21,787 nt of DNA from Bacillota bacterium (lineage in GTDB: Bacteria > Bacillota > Clostridia > Oscillospirales > Acutalibacteraceae): positions 1 through 21,787 of the forward strand of contig JAEZYP010000033.1 in the NCBI GenBank assembly GCA_023418995.1, in the 5' to 3' direction. Position numbers and translations under genes: made by a program. Positions 1 to 7,644 of the stretch are shown in pieces. Each line of letters opens with the position of its first letter. Position 1 is the stretch's first letter. The notes beneath the pieces were generated by a model. That model searched no databases, was not told the origin of the DNA, and worked only from the letters and a program-made list of their open reading frames with translations.

Positions 1-117
1 CGTTGTTTAATTTTCAAGGTCCTGGGTCCGACTTCCGCTTCGGCATTCCTCAGCATTCATCGAGCGCTCTTTTGTAAGGCGCTTGACTATAATACCAAAT
101 ACATTCCAGTAAGTCAA
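1..117 (-). promoter_or_regulatory. rRNA operon promoter and 16S leader (transcribed out of the window)
   Basis: On the minus strand there is a -35 TTGACT (117-112), a 17-nt spacer and a -10 TATTAT (94-89), with an A+T-rich UP-element-like stretch just upstream (121-150). The predicted transcript of about 82 nt has a small AGCGC/GCGCT hairpin and ends in CCTTGAAAATTAAACAACG. That string is typical of the boxA-like segment directly before 16S (and 23S) genes in Firmicutes. The promoter about 90 bp upstream argues for the start of an rrn operon and not an internal spacer. The 16S gene itself would begin to the left of base 1 and is not seen. Confidence 0.7.
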
Positions 118-287
118 CCCTTTTTTACAAATTAATTAAAATGATATTTCATTGTGCCCAAATAGAAACAATTGCGTGAAAAGAAGCTCGGCAAAATATA
201 TATGTATATAAGTATCTTTCTACAGTGTAAATGAACCGTCGCGCACACTCAAACAGTTCTACTCCAGGCGGCGCTTTTATCCTCCCT

Positions 288-1172
288 CTAACCTTGTGAG
301 GTTAACCAGTATAATTTATTTCCGTTGAACCGAGCCGAGAGAATATCAGAATCGTGCAGGTAAGCCAAAAATGAACGAATGGTGCTTCCAACCAGAACAT
401 ATTGGTTGAAATCCATATTTAAATGGTAATGGTCAAATACGGCCTTCAAAATATCTTCAAAAGAAATTTCAAGATTACATATCTCTTTTATCAGAGCTAT
501 AATCTCCGATATTTTTTTAAGATTAATCTCCGCAAGCGGTCTGATATCTGGCGCCGGTTCCGCGTGAGACGGGATAAACAGCGTGCCTTCAAGTGTTTTC
601 ACGGTCTCCAGGCTTTTAATATAACTTGCCGCGTCATAAAGGAAAGGAACGTGGTATTTTTCGAGAACCGTTTCGCTGGTGAGGCAATCTGCTAAAAACC
701 AAATGTCATCTGAAGTTTGAAATGCAGACATAGAGAGCGAGTGCCCGTCCAGACGAAGTAAACGCATTCCCTGCGGCAAAACATCCTCTGTCAACTCCCG
801 TACTTCACTGCTTTGTGCATACAAAAATTTATTGCGAAGCTCCCTGCCGGGGTATCCGCCATAAAGGAAGGACGGCTCTAAAACGGGATATTCCCCAAAC
901 GCCCTGTCCGCTCCGGAAAGATACACGGAGCACCCCGTCTGCTGCTGCAAAAAATGATTGCCACCAATATGATCCGCATGCGAATGGGTATTGAAAATCA
1001 TTTTTAGGCTCCAGTTATTCGCGTTCAAGATTCTAAGCACTTTTTTGCCGGCATCCTTATCGTTGCCACTGTCGATCAGACATACTTCTGTATCACTGAT
1101 CTGATATATTCCGATTTTTGCTGGACAGTTAATATAATAGGTTCTTTCACCAGCCTGAATTAGCTCGTACAT
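288..1172 (-). CDS. MBL-fold (metallo-beta-lactamase superfamily) hydrolase
   Basis: A protein of 294 residues with no signal peptide, so probably cytoplasmic. The metal-binding motif THSHADHIGG gives His63, His65, Asp67 and His68. Further expected ligands are His144 (in LDGHSLS), Asp162 (in LADC) and His203 (in PSHAEP), so the dinuclear zinc site looks complete. Residues 1-205 form the MBL domain. The C-terminal 90 residues (about 210-294) look like a small helical or winged-helix extension. The substrate cannot be read from the sequence; glyoxalase-II-like thioesters or lactones are possible. The ATG is supported by AGGAGGAAG upstream. A terminator separates it from the GH3 gene, so it is probably expressed alone. 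No clear terminator follows it before the rRNA promoter. Confidence 0.85.
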   Translation of the reverse strand: MYELIQAGERTYYINCPAKIGIYQISDTEVCLIDSGNDKDAGKKVLRILNANNWSLKMIFNTHSHADHIGGNHFLQQQTGCSVYLSGADRAFGEYPVLEPSFLYGGYPGRELRNKFLYAQSSEVRELTEDVLPQGMRLLRLDGHSLSMSAFQTSDDIWFLADCLTSETVLEKYHVPFLYDAASYIKSLETVKTLEGTLFIPSHAEPAPDIRPLAEINLKKISEIIALIKEICNLEISFEDILKAVFDHYHLNMDFNQYVLVGSTIRSFLAYLHDSDILSARFNGNKLYWLTSQG

Positions 1173-1213
1173 TTCTAATTCTTCCTCCTGCCTTTTGTGG
1201 CTGCGCGGCTAAA

Positions 1214-1252
1214 GTCGGCTGAATTCCATTGGCACAAAATCAGTCTACCGAC
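1214..1252 (-). other. hairpin in the leader of the MBL hydrolase mRNA
   Basis: GTCGG (1214-1218) and CCGAC (1248-1252) pair, and CTGA (1219-1222) pairs with TCAG (1240-1243), leaving a 4-nt bulge. It lies between the candidate promoter and the ribosome site. It may be a simple leader stem; I do not recognise it as a known riboswitch. Apart from this hairpin, the promoter and the GH3 terminator, I see nothing in the 1173-1486 gap. Confidence 0.3.
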
Positions 1253-1289
1253 ATTCCCTTTTTAAAGAAGCTTTACTGCATATTAAATA

Positions 1290-1317
1290 ATAATAACATC
1301 ATTTTAAGGAAACACAA
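1290..1317 (-). promoter_or_regulatory. candidate sigma-A promoter for the MBL hydrolase
   Basis: On the minus strand -35 TTGTGT (1317-1312), a 16-nt spacer and -10 TATTAT (1295-1290). The -35 is weak but the box lies downstream of the GH3 terminator, where the gene needs its own promoter. Confidence 0.4.
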
Positions 1318-1357
1318 TACTTTTTAACCGAACCAAGCGGCGAAATTAGCCTGATAA

Positions 1358-1398
1358 CAAATAAAAATCTCCTTCAGTTTAGGGCTAAAAGAGATTTT
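1358..1398 (-). terminator. terminator after the GH3 gene
   Basis: On the minus strand AAAATCTCTTT pairs with AAGGAGATTTT as an 11-bp stem with one G-U pair (1398-1388 with 1374-1364). It is followed by the T-rich run TTTTTATTTG. It lies about 90 bp past the GH3 stop codon. Confidence 0.75.
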
Positions 1399-1486
1399 AT
1401 CTGTATGGGGACACAAAAAAATTTTCATTATTAAGTAAGTTTTTTAAAGGAATGAGTTTGTCTACACACTCGAATCAGGGCATATT

Positions 1487-3652
1487 TTATTGATTCCTCC
1501 CGGGCTCTCTTTGAAGACGAATGCTGAGAGGAGCGTGTTTCATAAGCGTTACACTGACGGAATCCGGCTGTGAACCGCCTGCAAACAGTTGGTAGGCGGT
1601 TCCGTCGTAAATACGTGCTCCGTCCCTGTTTACAACCTGAAACGCTTTCGTATCAATAGAAAACGATATCTGTTTTGTCTCGCCCGCCTGAAGCGCAATC
1701 CTGCGAAACCCGCACAGGCTCCAGTTTGGAACGGCGAGAGAAGAACCCTCAACTCGAATGTATACCTGCGCAACCTCTTCACATGCAAAGGAAGAACGGT
1801 TGCTTACGGTGAAGGAAAGCTCCGCGTCTTCGCCGTCCTTTATGATGCCACCCTTGGATTCCAGCCTGTCGTAATGAATATCCGCATAGGACAATCCGAA
1901 CCCAAACGGGTAAAGCGGGTCATTCTCCAGATAACGGTAGGTGCGGCCTTTCATGGAATAGTCACTGAAATCCGGCAGCCCGTCAATACTCTTATAGAAG
2001 GTAACCGGAAGCTTCCCGGAGGGAACCTCTTCTCCAAATAAGAGCTTCGCAACTGCCGCTCCGCCGCGCGCCCCGCAGTACCATGTCTCAAGAATCGCGC
2101 CACATTGGGCATCCGCTTCCCGCAGGTCCATCGCGCTCCCTGTGCTAAGGAGCAGAACCGTCGGTTTCCCGGTGGATAGAACCGACTGCAACAGCTTTAT
2201 CTGTGCCTTTGGCAGAGAAAGATCCGGCTTGTCTCCGGCCGCGTAAGCGTTCCCGGTATCTCCTTCTTCTCCCTCCATTGTTGCGTCAAGACCAAGGCAA
2301 AGAATTACCACATCACTCTCCTGAGCAACCGCCTTTGCTTCAGCCAGCCGGTCGCCTGTCTGCGCGAGCGGCTCCACCTGATTCTTATAGAGGTGACAGC
2401 CCTCGGAATAATAAACGCGAGCCTCCTGCGGCAGTGCCTGTTGAATTCCTTCCAGAATCGTACAGTAGCGGGAGGATGTACCGTTATAGTTGCCTTTGAG
2501 TATCTCCCGGCTGTTTGCCGTTGGGCCAATTACCGCTACGCTGCGAAGTGATTCCTTTTTCAGCGGGAGTAACCCGTTGTTTTTCAGGAGCACCATCGAT
2601 TTTACCGACGCTTCCTCGCTAAGCGCAAGATGCTCCTGACATTCCACCATGGAATAAGGGATGGAATGGTAGGAACAATCCTGATCGAATAAGCCGAGCT
2701 TCATCCGTGTTGTCATCAGCCGGATTACCGACTGTGTAATTTCCTCTTCTGTTATTAACCCGATATCATAGGCAAGCATAATGTACTGGAACGCCCGCCC
2801 GCAATTTAGGTCGCAGCCGTTCCGCAAGGCCATTGCCGCGGATTCCTGCGGCGTGGCTGTAATATTATGGTGCTCGTGAAAATCACAGATTGCCCAGCAG
2901 TCGGAAACCACATGACCCCGGAATTTCCACTTCTTACGTAGAATTTCCTTCAGCAGCGTTTTGCTTCCGCAGCAAGGCTCCCCGTTCGTCCGGTTGTAAG
3001 CACCCATAACCGCCTCTACATCCGCTTCCTTCACCAACGCCTCAAACGCGGGAAGATACGTTTCCCAAAGGTCCTTTTCGTCTACCCTTGCATTAAACTC
3101 GTGGCGGGTTTCCTCGGGACCGGAATGCACTGCAAAATGCTTTGCGCACGCGGCCGCTTTCAAATATCCCTTTTGATCCCGTTGCTGAAGCCCTTTTACA
3201 AATGCAATGCCAAGCCGCGAGGTTAGATAGGGATCTTCACCGTAGGTTTCCTGCCCTCTTCCCCAGCGCGGGTCACGAAAAATATTTATGTTAGGACTCC
3301 AGAATGTCATTCCTTTATAAATATCCCTGTCGTTCTTTGAAGAATACATATTATACTTGGCGCGGCCCTCGGTTGAAATAGCATCCGCAACGCGGTACAG
3401 AAACGCATCGTCAAAAATAGCCGCCAAACCGATTGCCTGTGGAAAAACCGTCGCCGTTCCGGCGCGCGCCACACCGTGCAGCGCTTCATTCCACCAGTTG
3501 TAGGCGGGAATACCGAGGTGAGAAATTCCCGGCGCATCATAGCGAAGCTGCGAAACCTTTTCCATCAGCGTCATATGGGAAACCAAGTCAGACGCCCGTT
3601 CTTCAAAAGATAATGAAGTATTTTGATAAACTGCTTCATCCTGCTGTTTCAA
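1487..3652 (-). CDS. glycoside hydrolase family 3 (beta-xylosidase/beta-glucosidase type)
   Basis: A cytoplasmic enzyme of 721 residues without signal peptide, likely to remove terminal sugars from imported oligosaccharides. Domains in order are the (beta/alpha)8 barrel (about 10-320), the alpha/beta sandwich (about 350-560), and a C-terminal fibronectin-III-like domain (about 590-695). Visible motifs include NWWNEALHG (52-60), DPRWGRGQETYGEDP (127-141), KHF (171-173) and VVSDCWAI, whose Asp251 is the expected nucleophile. A Glu-rich loop at 460-463 sits where the general acid/base is found. SDCWAI resembles the xylosidase/arabinosidase branch more than classic BglX. The start is TTG, chosen because AAGGGAG lies 8 nt upstream and because the next Met (27) would cut into the conserved N-terminus. 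The upstream lacI-family gene is the likely regulator. Confidence 0.9.
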   Translation of the reverse strand: MKQQDEAVYQNTSLSFEERASDLVSHMTLMEKVSQLRYDAPGISHLGIPAYNWWNEALHGVARAGTATVFPQAIGLAAIFDDAFLYRVADAISTEGRAKYNMYSSKNDRDIYKGMTFWSPNINIFRDPRWGRGQETYGEDPYLTSRLGIAFVKGLQQRDQKGYLKAAACAKHFAVHSGPEETRHEFNARVDEKDLWETYLPAFEALVKEADVEAVMGAYNRTNGEPCCGSKTLLKEILRKKWKFRGHVVSDCWAICDFHEHHNITATPQESAAMALRNGCDLNCGRAFQYIMLAYDIGLITEEEITQSVIRLMTTRMKLGLFDQDCSYHSIPYSMVECQEHLALSEEASVKSMVLLKNNGLLPLKKESLRSVAVIGPTANSREILKGNYNGTSSRYCTILEGIQQALPQEARVYYSEGCHLYKNQVEPLAQTGDRLAEAKAVAQESDVVILCLGLDATMEGEEGDTGNAYAAGDKPDLSLPKAQIKLLQSVLSTGKPTVLLLSTGSAMDLREADAQCGAILETWYCGARGGAAVAKLLFGEEVPSGKLPVTFYKSIDGLPDFSDYSMKGRTYRYLENDPLYPFGFGLSYADIHYDRLESKGGIIKDGEDAELSFTVSNRSSFACEEVAQVYIRVEGSSLAVPNWSLCGFRRIALQAGETKQISFSIDTKAFQVVNRDGARIYDGTAYQLFAGGSQPDSVSVTLMKHAPLSIRLQREPGRNQ

Positions 3653-3693
3653 TAGAGTGGCTCCCTTCCAATGATTATTGTTAACCTTTTTTG

Positions 3694-3782
3694 CACTTGA
3701 TTGCTAAAATGCCCAAAGGACAAGTGTTGGAGTCGTCTCAATTACCTTTTCAATAAAAGGTCCATTCTTATGCCGACTCTCC
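3694..3782 (-). other. two tandem hairpins in the GH3 leader
   Basis: On the minus strand the first element has an outer stem GGAGAGTCG/CGACTCC (3782-3774 with 3735-3729, one AG bulge). It encloses CCTTTT-ATTG-AAAAGG (3760-3745). The second is CACTTG/CAAGTG (3726-3721 with 3699-3694). Both lie between the candidate GH3 promoter and its ribosome site, so they would be in the 5' UTR. Neither is followed by a U-run, so they are not plain terminators. I do not recognise a riboswitch class. Confidence 0.4.
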
Positions 3783-3808
3783 TTTTACTGCTTCCTTTTG
3801 GTATTTAT

Positions 3809-3840
3809 ATTTTAATATTTTCAGCAGCCTTTTTAAAGGC
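3809..3840 (-). promoter_or_regulatory. candidate GH3 promoter with overlapping palindromic operator
   Basis: On the minus strand -35 TTTAAA (3837-3832), a 17-nt spacer and -10 TAAAAT (3814-3809). The -35 sits inside the perfect 14-bp palindrome GCCTTTTTAAAGGC (3827-3840), which is well placed to be a repressor site, for example for the adjacent LacI-type protein. The leader would be about 150 nt. Both the promoter and the operator assignment are inferred. Confidence 0.4.
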
Positions 3841-3910
3841 ATAATTTTGACTGTAAGCTGGAGTTTTTTTACCATTTAAGCTATTTTTTTGACTAAATTT
3901 AGGAATAGAT

Positions 3911-3924
3911 TCGTTTTCAAACGA
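3911..3924. repeat. inverted repeat TCGTTT-TC-AAACGA, possible operator
   Basis: A 14-bp inverted repeat with 6-bp arms and a 2-bp centre, in the gap between lacI and the GH3 gene and about 260 bp from the GH3 start. The CGTTT half-site resembles LacI-family operators. No convincing promoter lies beside it, so its role is uncertain. The rest of this 628-bp gap holds no supportable gene. Confidence 0.3.
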
Positions 3925-4163
3925 TATCTTGAGTCCTTTTCTATCCACTTTGGTTCCGTGCTGTGCCGCCGAATATTACCCGCCTCTTGTTTCAAAGAAC
4001 AGCACTTATTCATTTTTATTCGCCCGTTTGTGCTCAATTCTTCCTTCCGCAAGCCGGCCAAACTCAGGGTTTTATATCTCCTAGCGGTAGAAGGGGACCA
4101 ATAATCAGCTGCCGCAAAATGAATTTATAATGACAAGCTGCGCAAGGCCGTAGGCATAACGAT

Positions 4164-4214
4164 AAAAAATGCGCCTTGAATCAGCTTTGAAAGCCCAATC
4201 AAGACGCGTTTTTT
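4164..4214 (-). terminator. terminator after the lacI-family gene (probably bidirectional)
   Basis: AAAAAATGCGCCTTGA (4164-4179) pairs with TCAAGACGCGTTTTTT (4199-4214), leaving one wobble and one mismatch whichever strand is read. Both sides give T-runs. An inner CTTTCAAAG segment (CTTTGAAAG on the plus strand) forms the loop. Confidence 0.75.
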
Positions 4215-4223
4215 GCACTACTT

Positions 4224-4263
4224 TTCGGCAAGGCTATTTTGCGACAGCTCCTTTTTTGCCGAA
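4224..4263. repeat. inverted repeat immediately after the lacI-family stop codon
   Basis: TTCGGCAA (4224-4231) and TTGCCGAA (4256-4263) are perfect 8-bp arms 24 bp apart. No T-run follows on the minus strand. It may protect the 3' end of the lacI transcript or add to the terminator just downstream. Confidence 0.35.
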
Positions 4264-4280
4264 GGCGTTCGAACTTAGAA

Positions 4281-5282
4281 TTACTTAATCTGTTTGACGC
4301 TTCCCCTCTCGACGAATTCATTACAGATCTGGATTTTGGTTTTTACACCGCCTCCACTGTCGATAAGTTCAATCAAGCGCCGTACCGCCATTTTTCCCAT
4401 TTCCTGCTTGAATACATGGATGGTGGTCAGGGCGGGACTTGAGATACTGCAAAACTGCAAATCATCAAATCCAATTAGTGAAATATCATCCGGAATATGA
4501 TACCCGTGATCCTGAAGGGCTTTCATTGCACCCAAGGCAAGGATATCGTTATCCGCGAAAAAAGCCGTCGGCATTTTGGGGTTCTCGCTCAAAAGCCTGT
4601 CCATATCGCAGTATGCGCCATCCATAGTGGGGGTCAGCAAAAAGGTATATTCCGGGTCCGGCTGCAACCCGCTGCTAATCATTGCCCACTGATAGCCCAG
4701 CTGCCGGTAAACAAAATTCTGGATACGGACACTGCCCTTTAAATAGCCGATAGTCCTGTGACCTTTCTCAATCAGGTGTTTCACCGCAAAGCAGGCGGAA
4801 TCTGTATTATTAATTAGAACCGAGTTAAAAGTCATATTTTCATACCAGCTGTCCAAAACGACAATCGGCGAGGATATTTTCTGAAAAGGCTCAATTTCTT
4901 TCTCAGCCATCTCCGTAGCAAGCAAAATGATAGCGGAGCGATTGTCGCTGAGCAGCTGGTTCAAGGTTTTTTCATAATCCGGCGATTCCTTATCCAAATT
5001 AAAGATAGCTGTCTCATACCCGAACCCTCTGCTCTCGTTCTCCACTCCGGAAATCAGGGACGAAAAAAAGGGGGTGTCAGAAACAACCAATCCGCTGTTT
5101 TTATATATTACAAATTTGATATTGTTGATTTTTGTCTTTGTTTGATATCCGCATTCCTGCGCAATACGCAGAATTTTCTGCGAAGTCTCCCAACTGACTC
5201 CTTTTTTGTTATTTAACGCATTGGAAACCGTAGCAGGAGAGAATCCTGAAATACGGCTGATCTCATTGATATTTACTTTCAT
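4281..5282 (-). CDS. LacI-family transcriptional regulator
   Basis: A DNA-binding repressor of 333 residues, normal for the family. The helix-turn-helix (about 4-23: NINEISRISGFSPATVSNAL) is followed by the hinge region and a periplasmic-binding-protein-like effector domain (about 57-330). Late motifs typical of the family are present: FFADNDILALGAMKAL and ISLIGFDD. The start is the ATG at 5282, because AGGGG lies 8 nt upstream and the longer open frame would begin inside the promoter's -35. The downstream GH3 gene is the probable target, so the effector is likely a sugar from its substrate. It has its own promoter and a terminator, so it is not strictly co-transcribed with GH3. Confidence 0.9.
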   Translation of the reverse strand: MKVNINEISRISGFSPATVSNALNNKKGVSWETSQKILRIAQECGYQTKTKINNIKFVIYKNSGLVVSDTPFFSSLISGVENESRGFGYETAIFNLDKESPDYEKTLNQLLSDNRSAIILLATEMAEKEIEPFQKISSPIVVLDSWYENMTFNSVLINNTDSACFAVKHLIEKGHRTIGYLKGSVRIQNFVYRQLGYQWAMISSGLQPDPEYTFLLTPTMDGAYCDMDRLLSENPKMPTAFFADNDILALGAMKALQDHGYHIPDDISLIGFDDLQFCSISSPALTTIHVFKQEMGKMAVRRLIELIDSGGGVKTKIQICNEFVERGSVKQIK

Positions 5283-5304
5283 TTTGCTATCCCCTATCTC
5301 TGTT

Positions 5305-5333
5305 ATTATAAGTGATAAAGGAAATTTCTTCAA
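5305..5333 (-). promoter_or_regulatory. sigma-A promoter for the lacI-family gene
   Basis: On the minus strand -35 TTGAAG (5333-5328), a 17-nt spacer and a perfect -10 TATAAT (5310-5305). The 5' UTR would be about 16 nt. The spacer holds an 8-bp palindrome GAAATTTC (5321-5328), too short to call an operator. The A+T-rich stretch 5334-5518 upstream holds nothing else I can support. Confidence 0.7.
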
Positions 5334-5518
5334 GAGCTACAAATATCTTACATAACATTATTCATAAAAAATTCATTCTTTTTAAAAATTTTTAATAAGA
5401 TTTATATTTTTGCAGCAGCAAATCTACTTTTATTTTAATATATCCCTTCAAAATGAAAAAGAAAAGTACATTTTTAGAATTCCTTCATTTGTAGGCGAAT
5501 TTATTTTTCAACCAGTTG

Positions 5519-5595
5519 CGCTCTGCACACAGCGTTGTGCGTAGAAAGACTCTTTTTTACCAGGGAAAACTATTCGTTCAAAAAACAGCAGAGCG
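5519..5595. other. three-way-junction-like inverted repeat cluster
   Basis: CGCTCTGC (5519-5526) and GCAGAGCG (5588-5595) are perfect 8-bp arms. Between them one arm pair GCACA/TGTGC forms a small hairpin next to the outer stem, and a T6 run faces an A6 run to form a second internal stem. The whole would fold as a three-way junction on either strand. I recognise no known RNA family. It may be an RNA element, a leftover mobile-element end, or chance. Confidence 0.35.
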
Positions 5596-5613
5596 TTTTA
5601 ATGACTTTAAATT

Positions 5614-5640
5614 AAAAAGGCGTCCCCTAAAGGGGGCGTC
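5614..5640 (-). terminator. possible second terminator hairpin
   Basis: GGCGTCCCC-TAAA-GGGGGCGTC (5619-5640). Read on the minus strand it is followed by TTTTT, but two pairs become A-C mismatches. Read on the plus strand all nine pairs form (two G-U) but no T-run follows. The better pairing on the plus strand is unexplained. Confidence 0.4.
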
Positions 5641-5671
5641 TGCCGCCAGTGCTGTAACCTCGAACCACAGA

Positions 5672-5722
5672 TGGTTTTCCAAGCGACATGTAAAACCAAA
5701 GAGCGTAGACTTAATTGGTTTT
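5672..5722. repeat. three mutually exclusive pairing segments
   Basis: TGGTTTT (5672-5678), AAAACCAA (5692-5699) and TTGGTTTT (5715-5722). The middle segment can pair with the first (7 bp, 13-nt loop) or the third (8 bp, 15-nt loop). Alternative pairing of this kind is the layout of a switching RNA. No downstream gene is close enough to be clearly controlled. Confidence 0.35.
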
Positions 5723-5738
5723 CAGCCGATTGCAAGAG

Positions 5739-5777
5739 AAAGCGCCCGTCAAAACAAACTGTTCTCACGGGCGCTTT
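5739..5777 (-). terminator. terminator after the PadR-flavoprotein operon
   Basis: AAAGCGCCCGT (5739-5749) and ACGGGCGCTTT (5767-5777) form a perfect 11-bp stem about 35 bp past the last gene of the operon. The T-run is short on both strands. Confidence 0.65.
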
Positions 5778-5812
5778 TCCTATGGTTATATACGGTAAAT
5801 AAAAGGGCGCTC

Positions 5813-6472
5813 TCATCTTACCATCGGCTTTGCGTAATAACGTGCTTTTCCTAACCGCTTCATTTCTTTCTTTTGTATCAAATATCCTGCAAAACGATAG
5901 ACACGGTTTGATATAAAAGTCTTGCTTAACATTTGAAATGCCTGCTCGGGTATCTGCCGATTTTGCACGATGCTCTGGGAAATCAAGCATATCGCTTCAA
6001 TTAATTTCCGGTAGGTTTTCGCGGACGCGATGAGGTCTCCCTGCTCAATCAGGGTTCCGGGGGCAACGGCCGCTCCTCCTAGCCACTCAAACCGCATCGC
6101 TTTCGAAAAGGCTTTGCAGATTGCAACTGTCGATTGGCTGGCCTGAACCGCCGCGAAACCGCTGTTTGTAATGACAAAAATCCGACGAGCTTTGTTGCCG
6201 AATTGTTCCCGGCTTACGTAAGCCTCTTCAAAAAAACGCATCAGCATACCGGGAACCATATTTTCATAAACCGGTACGGATAGAATCAAAACATCAGAAA
6301 GACTCATCTTAGAAAAAAGGTTCTGTGCGTTTTCCCGCTCCTTGGCAAGCGATAAAAGAACGCTCTGGTACCCGAATTGTTCAATACACTGTTTAAAATA
6401 AGCCGCTATAGCGTAAGAACTGCCTTTTTCTCCACGAGGGCTGCAATTTAGAATCATTACATTCTGCTTCAT
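5813..6472 (-). CDS. flavodoxin-fold NAD(P)H-dependent oxidoreductase
   Basis: A protein of 219 residues. The N-terminus MILNCSPRGEKGSS (6-19) is the FMN-phosphate loop of the flavodoxin-like NADPH-dependent FMN reductase family. SVPVYENMVPGMLMRFFE (65-82) matches the second flavin-contacting loop. It probably binds FMN and reduces a small electron acceptor; quinones, nitro- or azo-compounds are family possibilities, but the substrate is not readable here. The C-terminal 60 residues are basic and less conserved. The start is the ATG at 6472, with GGAGG 8 nt upstream; it overlaps the stop of the preceding gene as ATGA, so translation is coupled. It is last in the PadR operon. Confidence 0.8.
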   Translation of the reverse strand: MKQNVMILNCSPRGEKGSSYAIAAYFKQCIEQFGYQSVLLSLAKERENAQNLFSKMSLSDVLILSVPVYENMVPGMLMRFFEEAYVSREQFGNKARRIFVITNSGFAAVQASQSTVAICKAFSKAMRFEWLGGAAVAPGTLIEQGDLIASAKTYRKLIEAICLISQSIVQNRQIPEQAFQMLSKTFISNRVYRFAGYLIQKKEMKRLGKARYYAKPMVR

Positions 6473-7041
6473 CCCACTTGCCTCCGTTCCGATATCACCG
6501 AATTCAGCCAGGCGCTGAGCTCGGCAGCATCCTTCTCCGCTTCAATTATCTCAACCACGGAATGTTCACTAAAATGAGCAAAAATGCTATTTAATGCTGC
6601 CTGCCTGAAAATATCCGGGCAGCTGTTTTCATCCTGAGCAAGTCCTATTATGAGTAAATTCGGATAACGATCATATCGCGGCCTCATGACGGTATTTCCG
6701 TTATGTATCACTTGATACGGAATACAAAGCGGTTCCGCACGATCAACAAAGTTCTTGGTTAAGGAGTTGAAGCATCCGAATAAAATCGGAGAAATCAGGA
6801 TTGCGATTTCATTGTTCAGGTACTGGCGCCAAATTTCTCCTACACCGTCGGTAATCGCACAAATGCCCGGATTCTTAGTCTGGCAATAATCGCATCCGGT
6901 GCAGGGCTTTGGCTGTATTTCTCTCAGATGAAACAGACTGCTCTCAATATGTTTACATTCCAGACCTTTGAGGCAGGTGTTTAATACCGATTCAAGCAGT
7001 TGGCTGCTTTCCTCACATCCATTAATAATTGTGGCTTTCAT
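6469..7041 (-). CDS. flavodoxin-family protein with Cys cluster (iron-sulfur flavoprotein-like)
   Basis: A protein of 190 residues. Starting at MKATIINGC, it has the flavodoxin-like fold. A CTGCDYC segment (Cys47, Cys50, Cys53) plus Cys61 matches the Cys-rich loop seen in clostridial NADPH-dependent FMN reductase and iron-sulfur flavoprotein relatives. The loop before SPILFGCFNSLTKNFVDR is the usual flavin site. It may carry FMN and perhaps an Fe-S cluster and act with the next gene's product in electron transfer. The ATG at 7041 is chosen over a longer frame because it overlaps the PadR stop as ATGA and has a GGGAAGGG-type site upstream. Its own stop overlaps the next start in the same way. 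Confidence 0.75.
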   Translation of the reverse strand: MKATIINGCEESSQLLESVLNTCLKGLECKHIESSLFHLREIQPKPCTGCDYCQTKNPGICAITDGVGEIWRQYLNNEIAILISPILFGCFNSLTKNFVDRAEPLCIPYQVIHNGNTVMRPRYDRYPNLLIIGLAQDENSCPDIFRQAALNSIFAHFSEHSVVEIIEAEKDAAELSAWLNSVISERRQVG

Positions 7042-7622
7042 CTTTTCTCGCCCTTCCCGACAGAATCTCCATTTTGCTCCCGTCCTTTCAAAATTCGAAT
7101 ACATTCGTCACACCAGTCGATTTGCGCCATATCCCTTAAAATTCCATAACGAGCCGTCATTCCCCAGTAAACTGCATCCGTTTCAAAATTTTGTTGATCT
7201 GCGTGGCAGCTATTCAAATGTTTGAGCTTCGACTCAAATAAATCGACCTGTGCCTGCGTCTGCTTCCTGATTTGCTCAAAATGACGGATCAGCGTTTTAC
7301 TCTCCAGAGGAGAGCTAAAATACAGTTTGAGCAGCATTTCACTGCGAAATGGATCCTCTTTGGAAGGGGTAGAAATCCATTGAAGCAGTTCTTCTCTACC
7401 CTTTTCTGTAATAGCGTATATTTTTGAAGGCCTTGCAGTACCGTCTCCGTCATTTTCTATTTTGATGAGCCTTGATTGCAACATACTGCCGAGAGTCGGA
7501 TAAATCTGGCTGATACTTACATTCCAAAAATGTTTGATGCCCTCGTCAAAATATTTTTTAATTTGGTAGCCATTCATACTGTGTATGCTGAGCAGACCGA
7601 GCATTGCATGTTTCAAAGACAT
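7038..7622 (-). CDS. PadR-family transcriptional regulator
   Basis: A repressor of 194 residues. The N-terminal winged helix (about 5-85) carries the family pattern of SLKHAMLGLL, then NGYQIKKYF, then VSISQIYPTLGSMLQSRLI, then ITEKGREELLQW. A helical C-terminal Vir-type domain (about 90-180) should mediate dimerisation. The start is ATG with AAGGAG upstream. It is first in an operon with two flavoproteins, all joined by 4-bp overlaps. A palindrome inside its own promoter implies autoregulation. By analogy with other PadR proteins the inducer would be a small aromatic or quinone-like compound; that is inference. Confidence 0.9.
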   Translation of the reverse strand: MSLKHAMLGLLSIHSMNGYQIKKYFDEGIKHFWNVSISQIYPTLGSMLQSRLIKIENDGDGTARPSKIYAITEKGREELLQWISTPSKEDPFRSEMLLKLYFSSPLESKTLIRHFEQIRKQTQAQVDLFESKLKHLNSCHADQQNFETDAVYWGMTARYGILRDMAQIDWCDECIRILKGREQNGDSVGKGEKR

Positions 7623-7644
7623 TCCATCACTCCTTATATCAAAA

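Noticed and set aside
3905..3925. Possible CcpA (cre) site before the GH3 gene
   Set aside because: Only the left half fits the cre pattern; the right half has at least three mismatches.
3876..4061. 61-codon frame between lacI and the GH3 gene
   Set aside because: No ribosome site before either possible start and no recognisable domain; composition is that of A+T-rich intergenic DNA.
5660..5666. GGTTCGA on the minus strand, resembling a tRNA T-loop
   Set aside because: No matching acceptor, D or anticodon arms can be built around it, and the T-stem needs two G-U pairs.
5516..5854. 112-codon plus-strand frame across the inverted-repeat cluster
   Set aside because: It crosses several hairpins, runs into the flavoprotein gene on the other strand, and shows no domain or ribosome site.
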